Shown here in pieces: positions 10,174 to 17,883 of a stretch of DNA of 47,199 nt (position 1 is the first letter of the stretch; the number at the start of each line of letters is the position of its first letter). The translations under genes were made by a program, and so were the position numbers. Below the pieces are notes generated by a model, which made no database searches, was not told where the DNA came from, and saw only the letters and a program-made list of their open reading frames with translations. The stretch is taken from contig CAKVMH010000005.1 of assembly GCA_934772045.1 (NCBI GenBank), positions 1-47,199 on the forward strand, read 5' to 3'. The stretch comes from an uncultured Clostridia bacterium. GTDB taxonomy: Bacteria; Bacillota; Clostridia; Christensenellales; UBA1242.

Positions 10174-11010
10174 TTATTTTGAAACTTTTTTGGTTGATGG
10201 CTTGCTTGCAACTTTTTTAGCTGGTGCTTTTGTTGCAGGTTTTTTAACTTCAACTTTCTTTGGTTCAGCCTTTTTTGCTGGTGCCTTTTCAACTTTCTTT
10301 ACTTCTTTTTTTGGTTCAGCTTTTGCTGGAGCCTTAGCAGTTTTCTTAGGTTCTGCTTTTTTAACTTCTTTCTTCACTTCTGCTTTCTTTGCAGGCGCTT
10401 TCTTTTCAACTGCTTTTGCAGGTGCTTTTACTTCTGCTTTTTTAACCACTTTCTTTGCTTCTGCCTTTGCTGGTGCTTTCACTTCTTTTTTAGGTTCAGC
10501 TTTTTTAGCTGGGGCTTTAACAACCTTCTTTGGTTCAGCCTTTTTAACTTCTTTTTTAGCTTCTACTTTTTTTGCAGATTTCTTTTCCATAGTTTCTCCT
10601 TCCTTCTTTTCTTCAACAGGTTTTACTTCTTCAACCTTTTCAACTTCTTCTTTTTTAGGTTCAGCTTTCAATTCAACCTTAGGTTCTTGTTTAATTTCAA
10701 CCTTAGGTTCAACTTTCTTTGCCTTTACAGTTGCTTTAATTTCAGCCTTTTTAGCCTTTGCTGGCACAACCTTTTCAGTTTCAACCACTGTTTCAGGTTT
10801 AGGTTCTTCAGCCTTTGCTTGTTTTGCCTTCTCTTGATCAGCCTTTAAGATGTCATAGTTTTCATCTTCAACAAACAACACCTTTTCTTGGAAGTCTTTT
10901 AAAATCTTTTTGTCACGCACGTCAAGCAACACCAAAACAACAACAAGTGCCACGATGACAACAACAAGAATTAAAACCATCCACCACCAATTCTGTGCGA
11001 AAAATTCCAT
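10174..11010 (-). CDS. Membrane-anchored protein with histone-H1-like Lys/Ala/Pro tail
   Basis: 278 residues in three parts. Residues 6-29 (WWWMVLILVVVIVALVVVLVLL) are a membrane helix. About 30-60 is a short charged region (DKKILKDFQEK). From about 65 onward the protein is low-complexity: first mixed Glu/Lys, then from about 140 a strongly basic array of KKAEPKK, KAPAKK and KKEVKK units ending KPSTKKVSK, very like the C-terminal tails of H1 and bacterial H1-like proteins. Such tails bind nucleic acid or other polyanions non-specifically. Good AAGGGG Shine-Dalgarno. A second strong Shine-Dalgarno plus ATG lies at the junction (10588-10605). TolA-like envelope spacer is an alternative. Function unproven. 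Confidence 0.75.
   Translation of the reverse strand: MEFFAQNWWWMVLILVVVIVALVVVLVLLDVRDKKILKDFQEKVLFVEDENYDILKADQEKAKQAKAEEPKPETVVETEKVVPAKAKKAEIKATVKAKKVEPKVEIKQEPKVELKAEPKKEEVEKVEEVKPVEEKKEGETMEKKSAKKVEAKKEVKKAEPKKVVKAPAKKAEPKKEVKAPAKAEAKKVVKKAEVKAPAKAVEKKAPAKKAEVKKEVKKAEPKKTAKAPAKAEPKKEVKKVEKAPAKKAEPKKVEVKKPATKAPAKKVASKPSTKKVSK
10588..10605 (-). promoter_or_regulatory. Internal ribosome-binding site and ATG within the H1-like gene
   Basis: In frame within 10174-11010, GAAGGAG followed by AAACT and ATG (codon at 10588-10590) is a better initiation site than that of many genes in the window. Use of it would give a 138-residue soluble basic protein beginning MEKKSAKKVEAKK. The codons also encode Lys-Glu-Gly-Glu-Thr in the long form, so coincidence is possible. 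Confidence 0.45.
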
Positions 11011-11173
11011 AATATTTACCCCTTTTTTGTTATATACCTAAATAATAGCACATAAAAATTTTAAATTACAAACAAAATTAACATATTTTTTACAAAAAAT
11101 TACAAAAATATTTATATTTTTAGCGATTAATTAGCGATTAAGCCTGAAAACGAATTTTAAATTCAACTAAAAA

Positions 11174-11205
11174 TGAAAAAACCCACCAAATTGATGGGTT
11201 TATAA
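11174..11205. terminator. Terminator downstream of spoIVA
   Basis: Stem AAACCCACC / GATGGGTTT-type inverted repeat with a T-run on the minus strand, lying about 50 nt past the spoIVA stop codon. Confidence 0.75.
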
Positions 11206-11251
11206 TTAAAACTAAAATGTAAAAACTTGCAAAATTTACGGCTAAATTAGG

Positions 11252-12730
11252 TTAAAGCAAAATGCAAAGTATTCCGCCTTTACCTTCGTTCACAATCCTA
11301 TTCAAAGTGCGCCTAAGTTTATTTTGAAGTTTAACCGGCATTGATGTAAGTTTATTGTTAAGCCCGTCTGCCACCAAACTTTCAAGCGACTTACCAAACA
11401 TGTTGGTTTGCCAAATGCCTTGCGGATTGTTTTCAAACTGTTCGGTTAAATATTTAAGCATATCCTCGCTTTGTTCATAACCACCCATAATTGGGCTAAC
11501 TTCGGTTTCAACATCAACGCGCATGATGTGCAAACTTGGTGCTTGTGCTTTTAATTTTACCCCACATTTTCCGCCTTGATGCACAAATTCAGGCTCTTTA
11601 AGTTCCATTTCACTTAAACTTGGCACAACAATGCCGTATCCAGTTTCGTCAACTTGCTTTAATGCTTCACTCAATTTATCGAATTTTTGTTTAGCGTATG
11701 TAAGGTCTTTAAGCGAATTGATAAGTTCGTAATCATCTTTAATTTCAGTGCCACATTGCTCGCTAAGCACATGGTAAAACAGCCCTTCTTTTGGCACAAT
11801 TTCAAAGGTTAACGCACCATTGCCCATTTGCACTTCGCTGTTCAAAATCGGCTCAAACTTGTCGCTTGTTTCAAAAAGCACACGGCTTGAATCATAGTCA
11901 CCGATTTTGTCAACTTCATTAATTGCACTGTCGACTGCGTCCAAAATTTCTTTGATTGTTGGGTTATCAACAGGCAATGGCTTCAACCATTTAGGCATCT
12001 TAATGTTAACCACTTCAAGTGGAAATTCTTTTAAAATTTCAGCCATAATTTTATCAACATCTTCCTTTTCTAAATTATTTACATTTATAGGCAAAACTGG
12101 TGTTTTATACTCGTCTTGCATTTTAACTGCCAATGCTTTTGTTGCGTCGCTTTCTGGCGTTGCACTGTTCAACACAATAACAAATGGCTTGCCAGTATTT
12201 TTAAGTTGATTTACTGTTCGCCTTTCTGCGTCAACAAAATTTGCTCGCGGTATTTCGCCAAAACTACCGTCAGTTGTAAGCGCCAATGCAATTGTGGAAT
12301 GTTCATTTATAACCTTTTCCGTACCAATGCTGGCAGCCTGTGCAAACGGAATTGCCTGCTCTGCCCATGGCGTTTTAACAAAGCGTGGTTTGTCGCCGTC
12401 AGTTGCACCAACTGCACCATCAACCATAAAGCCCACCGAATCAATTAAACGGACTGAAAAAGTTGCGTTATTAATTTTAACCTTAACCGCACTTGACGGC
12501 ACAAATTGCGGTTTTGTGGTCATCACCATGGCGCCCGCGCTTGCCTGTGGCATTTCGTCAACGGCACGCTCCCTGTCGTGTTTATTTGTTATGTTACCCA
12601 CAACAAAGTTTTGCATAAATTTTTGTATAAAGGTGGATTTACCACACCTAACAGGACCAACAACACCTATGTAGACATTACCCTCTGTGCGCATTGCGAT
12701 GTCTGAATAGATGTTTGAATATTTTTCCAT
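11252..12730 (-). CDS. spoIVA: Stage IV sporulation protein A (SpoIVA), spore-coat base ATPase
   Basis: 492 residues, the same length as the Bacillus protein. Begins MEKYSNIYSDIAMRTEGNVYIGVVG; the Walker A loop is GPVRCGKS (25-32). DSVGFMVDGAVG and TTDGSFGEI follow in the ATPase domain, and the C-terminus ends GKGGILCILL, as in the family, whose tail engages SpoVM. SpoIVA polymerises with ATP hydrolysis on the forespore surface, as the platform for coat and cortex. The upstream in-frame ATG (12748) is rejected because GGAGGAGAGA sits directly before 12730. It proves the organism is an endospore former or recent descendant. Promoter is sigma-E-like (12749-12777). Confidence 0.98.
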   Translation of the reverse strand: MEKYSNIYSDIAMRTEGNVYIGVVGPVRCGKSTFIQKFMQNFVVGNITNKHDRERAVDEMPQASAGAMVMTTKPQFVPSSAVKVKINNATFSVRLIDSVGFMVDGAVGATDGDKPRFVKTPWAEQAIPFAQAASIGTEKVINEHSTIALALTTDGSFGEIPRANFVDAERRTVNQLKNTGKPFVIVLNSATPESDATKALAVKMQDEYKTPVLPINVNNLEKEDVDKIMAEILKEFPLEVVNIKMPKWLKPLPVDNPTIKEILDAVDSAINEVDKIGDYDSSRVLFETSDKFEPILNSEVQMGNGALTFEIVPKEGLFYHVLSEQCGTEIKDDYELINSLKDLTYAKQKFDKLSEALKQVDETGYGIVVPSLSEMELKEPEFVHQGGKCGVKLKAQAPSLHIMRVDVETEVSPIMGGYEQSEDMLKYLTEQFENNPQGIWQTNMFGKSLESLVADGLNNKLTSMPVKLQNKLRRTLNRIVNEGKGGILCILL

Positions 12731-12748
12731 TCTCTCCTCCACTACCAT

Positions 12749-12777
12749 AACTTATGTTTGGTTTGCTCAGTTTATGA
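12749..12777 (-). promoter_or_regulatory. Sigma-E-type promoter of spoIVA
   Basis: Minus strand TCATAAA (12771-12777), 14-nt spacer, CATAAGTT (12749-12756). This resembles the mother-cell sigma-E consensus (ATA-containing -35; CATACA-T -10) and differs from the sigma-A boxes elsewhere in the window. Bacillus spoIVA is also sigma-E controlled. Confidence 0.6.
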
Positions 12778-12898
12778 CAATGAAAAAAGATTTATTTTCA
12801 ATGAAACATGGCACTTTATTTTATGTAATGTTTTAATTTCCAAATTTTGGCAACTGCTTAAAATTAAAAAAAACAGTGCATAAATTTGCACTTACCCA

Positions 12899-12926
12899 TT
12901 GACAAACATTCTTTTTCTGTTACAAT
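12899..12926 (+). promoter_or_regulatory. Sigma-A promoter of the 87-codon basic protein gene
   Basis: TTGACA (12899-12904), 16-nt spacer, TACAAT (12921-12926); predicted start near 12933, followed by AAAGGAG before the ATG at 12953. Confidence 0.8.
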
Positions 12927-12952
12927 GCTTTCAACAAATTAAAGGAGTGTTT

Positions 12953-13216
12953 ATGAAAAATTTAATTAACCGCGATTTTGAAAAATTGCAAACAAAAACC
13001 GCCACTGTTGAACCAATGATTAGGCAAGACAAAAAGTTACCATATGAGCGTGTGCTCCTTGTTAACTCAACAGGCAAATATTCAAGCAAACAATGCGACC
13101 AAAAGCGTAAAGTGTCACACGCAAAATATTTGCGCCGTAGGTCAACAAACCTTGCTGAAAAGGCAATAGAAGCAGAACACCAACTTTTAACAGAAGAAAG
13201 TTTGATGTTAGACTAA
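12953..13216 (+). CDS. Small basic protein of unknown function
   Basis: 87 residues beginning MKNLINRDFEKLQ. The ATG at 12899 is rejected because it overlaps the -35 box of the promoter. The middle is basic (QCDQKRKVSHAKYLRRRS) and the end acidic; no membrane helix. A consensus promoter, ideal Shine-Dalgarno and terminator make it a well-formed monocistronic gene, so strong expression is likely. The basic segment could bind nucleic acid (inference). I do not recognise a family. Confidence 0.8.
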   Translation: MKNLINRDFEKLQTKTATVEPMIRQDKKLPYERVLLVNSTGKYSSKQCDQKRKVSHAKYLRRRSTNLAEKAIEAEHQLLTEESLMLD

Positions 13217-13256
13217 TTTAAAGTTAATTAAAATTTAAGCAAATTAATTTAATTTG

Positions 13257-13286
13257 AAAAAACCACCAGCACATGGTGGTTTTTTA
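13257..13286. terminator. Two-way terminator
   Basis: AAAAAACCACC, seven-base loop, GGTGGTTTTTT; serves the + strand small gene and the converging minus-strand cluster 13345-15215. Confidence 0.85.
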
Positions 13287-13344
13287 AGTAAACTGACTTA
13301 ATTTTTTATAGTCTAAGTTTTTAATAACAATAATTTTGCGCTTT

Positions 13345-13950
13345 TTAATTTTTGCGCTTGTCGCCCAAATTAAACGCCTTCAATATCTCATCTAGCCCCA
13401 TTGTTGGATGCAACGCTTCATTAAAGTCAAACCCAGAACTTGAAGTGGAGTGCATTAGGTCAGCAGATGGCCCACCGCGTTTAATGTCGCCCCCTTCGTC
13501 CTTTTTTGTGTCCATTGCTTGAATGATGTTATGCAAAAGTTTTTTAATAGGGTCATCAACAACTGGTTGTTTTTTCACATCAACGCTAGGTGCGTCTGCG
13601 TCTTTTTCCTTCAACCCTTCATAAACAAGGTTTTTAAATTTTTCGCTCATGTCTTTTAGTTTTGTGTCCTGTTTAAGTTCAGGATAGCGCGCGTAAAGTT
13701 CGTTAATAATTTGTTCCATTCTAAGATACATTAACCTACTGCGTTGAATGTCTAATGAGTACAACTTTTTCCTAGACTGTTCCAACTGGTTAGCGTGTTC
13801 CATGCTGGCAATGATAGCGCTTGAAATAGATTGTTCCTTTGCCTTAAATTCGTCAATAACAACCTTTTGCCTTGCGTTAATTTGTTGCAATTCCCTAACT
13901 TTTGCTTCCAAGGCAGTCACCTTTGCTTGTAATTCATTTGTCCTATCCAT
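13345..13950 (-). CDS. Coiled-coil protein, last gene of the lgt cluster
   Basis: 201 residues. Residues 1-70 are a continuous coiled coil (heptads in LQAKVTALEAKVRELQQINARQK), then a helical region with YLRMEQIINELYARYPEL, a Lys/Asp-rich linker (about 115-165) and a short C-terminal motif (FDFNEALHPTMGLDEILKAFNL) of the kind that docks to another protein. No membrane helix or signal. AAAGGAG Shine-Dalgarno; overlaps the preceding membrane-protein gene by 8 bases, so co-translated. A DivIVA-like scaffold is possible from shape but not shown. Confidence 0.75.
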   Translation of the reverse strand: MDRTNELQAKVTALEAKVRELQQINARQKVVIDEFKAKEQSISSAIIASMEHANQLEQSRKKLYSLDIQRSRLMYLRMEQIINELYARYPELKQDTKLKDMSEKFKNLVYEGLKEKDADAPSVDVKKQPVVDDPIKKLLHNIIQAMDTKKDEGGDIKRGGPSADLMHSTSSSGFDFNEALHPTMGLDEILKAFNLGDKRKN

Positions 13951-14452
13951 TTTTGTTTCTCCTTTTAGCCAGAATTAAGTTGATGGTAAAATAGCCAACA
14001 AACCAAACCACCATAAGCACTATGAACAACCACAGCACAATTAAATGTTTAACAAATAATAGCACAATCAAACCAAAACCCAAAAACAAAATGAACAATT
14101 TTAATTGAAGTTTATCTTTAAAATACAAAGCAGTGACCAAACTTGCCAAAGCGAAAGCAAAAAGGTAGTAAGGCCAAAATTGATTAACGTCCCAGCCCCA
14201 AAACTTGTCGCCCAACTTGGAAAGGATATTTAAAACCCCACCAAGCAATGCCACAATACCGATAAACAAACTGCTGTCAATTTTAAGGCTAAAAGCCCTA
14301 ATAATCAGCAAAAGCCCAATTAAAATGAGCGAGGCTGGAAAACTGTATGTGAAGAAATTTATATCAACAGGAAGTGGCAAAAAATCTAACACAAAGCAAA
14401 CAATGTTCACCAACAAAAGCGTAAAATACAAAATTTTAGATTTCTTGCCCAT
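13943..14452 (-). CDS. Multi-pass membrane protein
   Basis: 169 residues with about six hydrophobic helices (about 8-25, 37-52, 58-76, 87-107, 113-130, 134-155) and a basic C-terminal end (AKRRNKNG). The start overlaps the lgt stop by 17 bases and has AAAGGAA before it. Unknown family; position suggests an envelope role alongside Lgt. Confidence 0.75.
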   Translation of the reverse strand: MGKKSKILYFTLLLVNIVCFVLDFLPLPVDINFFTYSFPASLILIGLLLIIRAFSLKIDSSLFIGIVALLGGVLNILSKLGDKFWGWDVNQFWPYYLFAFALASLVTALYFKDKLQLKLFILFLGFGLIVLLFVKHLIVLWLFIVLMVVWFVGYFTINLILAKRRNKNG

Positions 14453-15215
14453 TTCCTTTCCTTTTTTTCACAATATTAAACACAAGCAGTGCCACGCCAA
14501 CAAGTATAAGTACCACACTCAAAGCCTGTGAAACCCTAATAGGTGACGAGCCAATAAACAGCGAATCACCCCTTATGCCTTCAATCAATGCACGGCCGAA
14601 CCCATACCATATAAGATAAACTGCCAAGCCTGTGCCTTTTTGTGTGGATATTTTTAAAACACGAAGCAAAATAAACATGCCAATTAAATTCCACAAACTT
14701 TCGTAAAAGAAGGTCGCATAATGCCAAACCCCATAGTGCTTTATGCTGATAGGGAAAAATTGCAAACTGCTTATTGCTTCCTTACCATAGCAACAATGGC
14801 CGAAATAGCACCCAATCCTGCCAATTGCCTGCCCCAACGCAACGCCAACAACCACAATGTCAGCCAGCGCCCAGAAATTCTTTTTAAAAATTACACAATA
14901 TAGCCCAACAGCAATTGCACCGCCTATAATCGAGCCATAAACTGCAATTCCGCCGTCCCAAATGTGCCAAAACTCTGCAAAAGTATATTGTTGCCCACTA
15001 AACACGCAATAATAAATGCGCGCGCCTAAAATAGCAAGTGGAAAAACAAATAAAGCAAGTGTCCAAATATCATCATCTTTAAACCCACGCTTTTTTGCAA
15101 GGCGTGAACACAACAAAAGCCCAAAAAACATACCCAAAGCCACGAGTATGCCATAATAAGGTATTTCCCTTCCACCAATCATAAAACCTTGCGGTGGGTT
15201 TAAAATCCAATCCAT
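14436..15215 (-). CDS. lgt: Prolipoprotein diacylglyceryl transferase
   Basis: 259 residues, normal length, seven membrane helices. Signature GQAIGRIGCYFGHCCYG (about 129-144) contains the Lgt Gly-Arg-x-Gly motif (Arg133); IWDGGIAVYGSIIGG (about 85-99) matches the catalytic loop of Gram-positive Lgt, and GDSLFIGSSPIRVSQALS the C-terminal motif. Lgt transfers diacylglycerol from phosphatidylglycerol to the lipobox Cys of prolipoproteins; such a substrate is encoded at 22870-24606. First gene of a three-gene overlapping operon. No Shine-Dalgarno: the -10 TATAAT ends six bases before the ATG. Confidence 0.95.
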   Translation of the reverse strand: MDWILNPPQGFMIGGREIPYYGILVALGMFFGLLLCSRLAKKRGFKDDDIWTLALFVFPLAILGARIYYCVFSGQQYTFAEFWHIWDGGIAVYGSIIGGAIAVGLYCVIFKKNFWALADIVVVGVALGQAIGRIGCYFGHCCYGKEAISSLQFFPISIKHYGVWHYATFFYESLWNLIGMFILLRVLKISTQKGTGLAVYLIWYGFGRALIEGIRGDSLFIGSSPIRVSQALSVVLILVGVALLVFNIVKKRKGNGQEI

Positions 15216-15221
15216 ATTTTT

Positions 15222-15249
15222 ATTATAACAATCTCAGTTTAAAAATCAA
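15222..15249 (-). promoter_or_regulatory. lgt promoter, leaderless geometry
   Basis: Minus strand TTGATT (15244-15249), 16-nt spacer, extended -10 TGtTATAAT (hexamer 15222-15227), six bases, ATG. Confidence 0.7.
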
Positions 15250-15364
15250 GCAAATTTAGTTTAACAAAAAAATAGGACAAAAATTTTCAATTTACGCTAT
15301 TGACGCACTTTTGTTTCTCGTTTCAATTTAAAACTTAATTTATTAATTAGTTTAAAAATTTTAA

Positions 15365-15391
15365 TTGACTGCAACAATTATTTAATAAAAT
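15365..15391 (+). promoter_or_regulatory. Possible glmM promoter, very short leader
   Basis: TTGACT (15365-15370), 15-nt spacer, TAAAAT (15386-15391), 14 bases to the ATG. Spacer is short, so this is less certain than the other promoters. There is no Shine-Dalgarno sequence. Confidence 0.4.
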
Positions 15392-15405
15392 TCATAAAAA
15401 CTAAT

Positions 15406-16674
15406 ATGAAATATTTTGGAACAGATGGAATTCGCGGAATTGTTGGCGAAAAAATAAATGAAAAATTAATAAAAAAACTGGGCAAAGCGTTGGTGCAGTA
15501 TTACAAATCGCACAAATTAAGCCCAAAACTTGCTGTTGGCAACGACACACGCAACACAAGCGACCATATTTTGGCAACGCTTCAAACGGTGTTGTTAAAA
15601 AACGGCATAGAAACACATAACATCGGCAAATGTTCAAGCCCATGTTTAGCATATGTGACGCGCAAAAATGGCTATCCTTTGGGGCTTATGATTTCAGCAA
15701 GCCATAACCCTAAAGAATATAACGGGCTTAAATTTTTCAATTCACTAGGCGAAAAGGTGGCGGACGAATTTGAGCAAGAAATTGAAATTTTAATGGATAA
15801 ATCAATTCGATTAAACAACAAAACTTACGCACAAAATAAAAATAAGGAAATTTTAAAAGAAGAATACATTGTCATGCTTAAATCGCTAAAAAAATGCACC
15901 TACCCTTGCATTTTAGACTGTGCAAATGGTGGTTCAAGCGAGATTGCGCACGCAGTTTTTCCTTCCACAAAAATCATAAATTCAAACCCAACTGGCGCAA
16001 ACATAAATGTTAATGCAGGTTGCACACACATTGAAACACTTGCCTACCTTTGCAGGCAAAAAGGGTTGATAGGTTTTGCTTTTGACGGCGACGCTGACCG
16101 CGTTTTTGCAGTGGATAAAACAGGTGAAGTAATAAACGGTGACAAAATTTTATACATTCTTTCCAAATTCTACTTGAAGTCAAACGACTGTTTAATAGGC
16201 ACAATAAATACAAATTCTGGCTTAAATGACGCACTTAAAGCCCACAACATCAAACTTGTAAGGGCGAATGTTGGCGACAAATGCGTATATGCACAAATGA
16301 CAAAACATCACTCAATGCTCGGCGGTGAAGAGTCTGGGCACATTATAATCAAAAAACTAACCAACACTGGCGACGGCATTTTGACAGCAATATGTTTAAT
16401 GAACATTTTGCATCTAACCAAACTCACTTTTAAAGAACTTTTAGCCGGTTACACCGACTATCACATCGCAAAAGTCAACCTTGAACTTGAAAAACCTTTC
16501 AAACCGAGTGAAGAATTAAGGCTAATTATCTCAAAATACGAGAGCGACGGTGCACGCGTTGTTGTCCGCCCAAGCGGAACTGAACCTGTTTTGCGCGTGT
16601 TTGTTGAACACAAACAAAAACAAACCGCCACCCAAATGTTAAACACAATTACATACACAATAAAAAACAATTAA
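15406..16674 (+). CDS. glmM: Phosphoglucosamine mutase
   Basis: 422 residues, a little shorter than the usual ~445. Starts with the conserved MKYFGTDGIRGIVGE. The active-site phosphoserine loop is SASHNP (Ser99), metal-binding FDGDADR at 226-232 and phosphate-binding RPSGTEP near the C-terminus. Converts glucosamine-6-phosphate to glucosamine-1-phosphate for UDP-GlcNAc and peptidoglycan synthesis. Divergent from lgt across a 190-bp spacer. The conserved N-terminus fixes the start although it lacks a Shine-Dalgarno site. Confidence 0.96.
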   Translation: MKYFGTDGIRGIVGEKINEKLIKKLGKALVQYYKSHKLSPKLAVGNDTRNTSDHILATLQTVLLKNGIETHNIGKCSSPCLAYVTRKNGYPLGLMISASHNPKEYNGLKFFNSLGEKVADEFEQEIEILMDKSIRLNNKTYAQNKNKEILKEEYIVMLKSLKKCTYPCILDCANGGSSEIAHAVFPSTKIINSNPTGANINVNAGCTHIETLAYLCRQKGLIGFAFDGDADRVFAVDKTGEVINGDKILYILSKFYLKSNDCLIGTINTNSGLNDALKAHNIKLVRANVGDKCVYAQMTKHHSMLGGEESGHIIIKKLTNTGDGILTAICLMNILHLTKLTFKELLAGYTDYHIAKVNLELEKPFKPSEELRLIISKYESDGARVVVRPSGTEPVLRVFVEHKQKQTATQMLNTITYTIKNN

Positions 16675-16782
16675 ATCAATTTAACTGTTTAAGAAATAGT
16701 TGTATTGCTAAATATATGTAACCCTCATAACTTATTCACACACAACACATGTCACCCCAATGTGTTATTTACAAACCCCTCA

Positions 16783-16892
16783 TGTCACCCTGAGCGCATG
16801 GGAAGGGTCCTGCACGAAGTGCTTTTTAAGATTAATTTTTCAAAAGCAAGGCAAACCTTGCAAGATTCTTCGCTACGCTCAGAAGGACAGAT
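16783..16892. repeat. TGTCA-ended palindromic repeat, copy 1
   Basis: Starts TGTCACCCTGAGCG and ends CGCTCAGAAGGACAG, imperfect terminal inverted repeats. Inside is a perfect hairpin GCAAGG-CAAA-CCTTGC (16846-16861). No coding capacity. A closely related copy is at 17884-18075. It has the look of a small non-autonomous (MITE-like) or extragenic palindromic element; I recall similar CACCCTGAGCG/CGCTCAGAATGAC ends in many bacterial genomes. Confidence 0.75.
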
Positions 16893-16946
16893 GTGAAAAT
16901 AAAATACTTGCAACAACAAAACTCAAAAGCGCACACCACAAAAAAT

Positions 16947-16975
16947 TTGCAATGCTATATTAAATATGATATAAT
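16947..16975 (+). promoter_or_regulatory. ung promoter, leaderless geometry
   Basis: TTGCAA (16947-16952), 17-nt spacer, extended -10 TGaTATAAT (hexamer 16970-16975), seven bases, ATG at 16983. Confidence 0.8.
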
Positions 16976-16982
16976 AAACAAT

Positions 16983-17648
16983 ATGGAATACATATTAGAT
17001 AAAAGTTGGAGCAATGCTCTAAGCCCAAGGTTTGAAAAAGAATATAAGCAAAAATTGTTCACATGGTTGAATGGCGAATACGCAAGCAAAACAATTTATC
17101 CACCAAAAGCGGAAATTTTTAACGCGCTCAACCTTGTGCCTATTGATAAAGTTAAAGTTGTGATTATCGGTCAGGACCCATACCACACCGAAGGTCAGGC
17201 GCATGGTTTGGCGTTCAGTTGTCATAACGGCACACCGCAACCTAGCCTAAAAAACATCTTTAAGGAAATACACGACGATTTAGGCTTAACTATGAGCAGT
17301 TGCACCGACCTTACCCCATGGGCAAAGCAAGGTGTTGTGCTTTTAAACACAAGCCTGACAGTTATTGCACACCTTCCTGCCAGCCACGCAAACGAGTTGT
17401 GGCACACTTTCACAAAGCAAGTCATTGAAATTTTAAACGAACAAAACCAACCAATTGTATTTATGCTTTGGGGCAACCACGCAAAAAGTTTTTTGCCTAT
17501 GCTCAACAACCCTAACCACTTAATTCTACAATCTGCCCACCCTAGCCCGTTTTCAGCATACAATGGGTTTTTCGGTTGCAAACATTTTAGCAAATGCAAC
17601 GCCTTTTTAACTGCCCACGGCGTTAAACCAATCAACTGGCAAATATAA
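16983..17648 (+). CDS. ung: Uracil-DNA glycosylase, family 1
   Basis: 221 residues. Water-activating loop GQDPYH (63-68, catalytic Asp65), GLAFSC (75-80), HPSPFSAYNGFFGC near the C-terminus containing the DNA-intercalation loop, and VFMLWGNHAK. Removes uracil from DNA. An ATG 30 codons upstream is rejected: it would place the promoter boxes inside the gene and adds residues absent from the family. The start at 16983 has no Shine-Dalgarno and a near-consensus promoter ending seven bases before it, so the mRNA is probably leaderless. The gene lies between the two copies of the TGTCA repeat. Confidence 0.96.
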   Translation: MEYILDKSWSNALSPRFEKEYKQKLFTWLNGEYASKTIYPPKAEIFNALNLVPIDKVKVVIIGQDPYHTEGQAHGLAFSCHNGTPQPSLKNIFKEIHDDLGLTMSSCTDLTPWAKQGVVLLNTSLTVIAHLPASHANELWHTFTKQVIEILNEQNQPIVFMLWGNHAKSFLPMLNNPNHLILQSAHPSPFSAYNGFFGCKHFSKCNAFLTAHGVKPINWQI

Positions 17649-17666
17649 ATTTGCGTTTTAAATTCA

Positions 17667-17695
17667 TTGACAAAACTTTACCTATTATATATAAT
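17667..17695 (+). promoter_or_regulatory. Perfect sigma-A promoter of the 22-codon micro-gene
   Basis: TTGACA (17667-17672), exactly 17 nt, TATAAT (17690-17695): full consensus, the strongest promoter in the window. Predicted start 17702-17703. Confidence 0.85.
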
Positions 17696-17705
17696 GGAAA
17701 CATAT

Positions 17706-17774
17706 ATGGGAATATTATCATTTGTTATAGCAGTTATCATTATTAGCAAAATTATTCTACCAATCAAGTTGTAG
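17706..17774 (+). CDS. 22-codon hydrophobic micropeptide gene (or small RNA)
   Basis: ATG at 17706 opens 22 codons, MGILSFVIAVIIISK followed by IILPIKL, ending TAG. The peptide is one hydrophobic helix with one Lys near the middle and one at the end. The predicted transcript starts only three or four bases before the ATG and ends at the terminator 17796-17823, giving an RNA of about 120 nt. An in-frame ATG at 17694 lies within the -10 box, so it could be used only by read-through from ung (26 codons). Possibilities are a small membrane-acting regulator, a type I toxin-like peptide, or a non-coding RNA in which the frame is incidental. No relative recognised. Confidence 0.55.
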   Translation: MGILSFVIAVIIISKIILPIKL

Positions 17775-17795
17775 AAAGCGTTTTGCTGTTTAAAA

Positions 17796-17823
17796 ATGTC
17801 AGCATTAACGCTGGCATTTTTTT
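17796..17823 (+). terminator. Terminator of the micro-gene
   Basis: ATGTCAGC, six-base loop, GCTGGCAT (one G-U pair), then seven T. Confidence 0.85.
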
Positions 17824-17883
17824 AAAGATGATACCTTTTAAACCTAATTACCTATTATGATAACAAAAGTGAAAATTTGACTT

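Noticed and set aside
10190..10837. 215-codon + strand frame rich in Ala, Phe, Ser
   Set aside because: Exact antisense shadow of the Lys/Ala/Pro repeat gene; AAG/GCT repeats stay open on the opposite strand.
16893..16982. Longer Ung start
   Set aside because: It would contain the ung promoter and adds residues not seen in the family.
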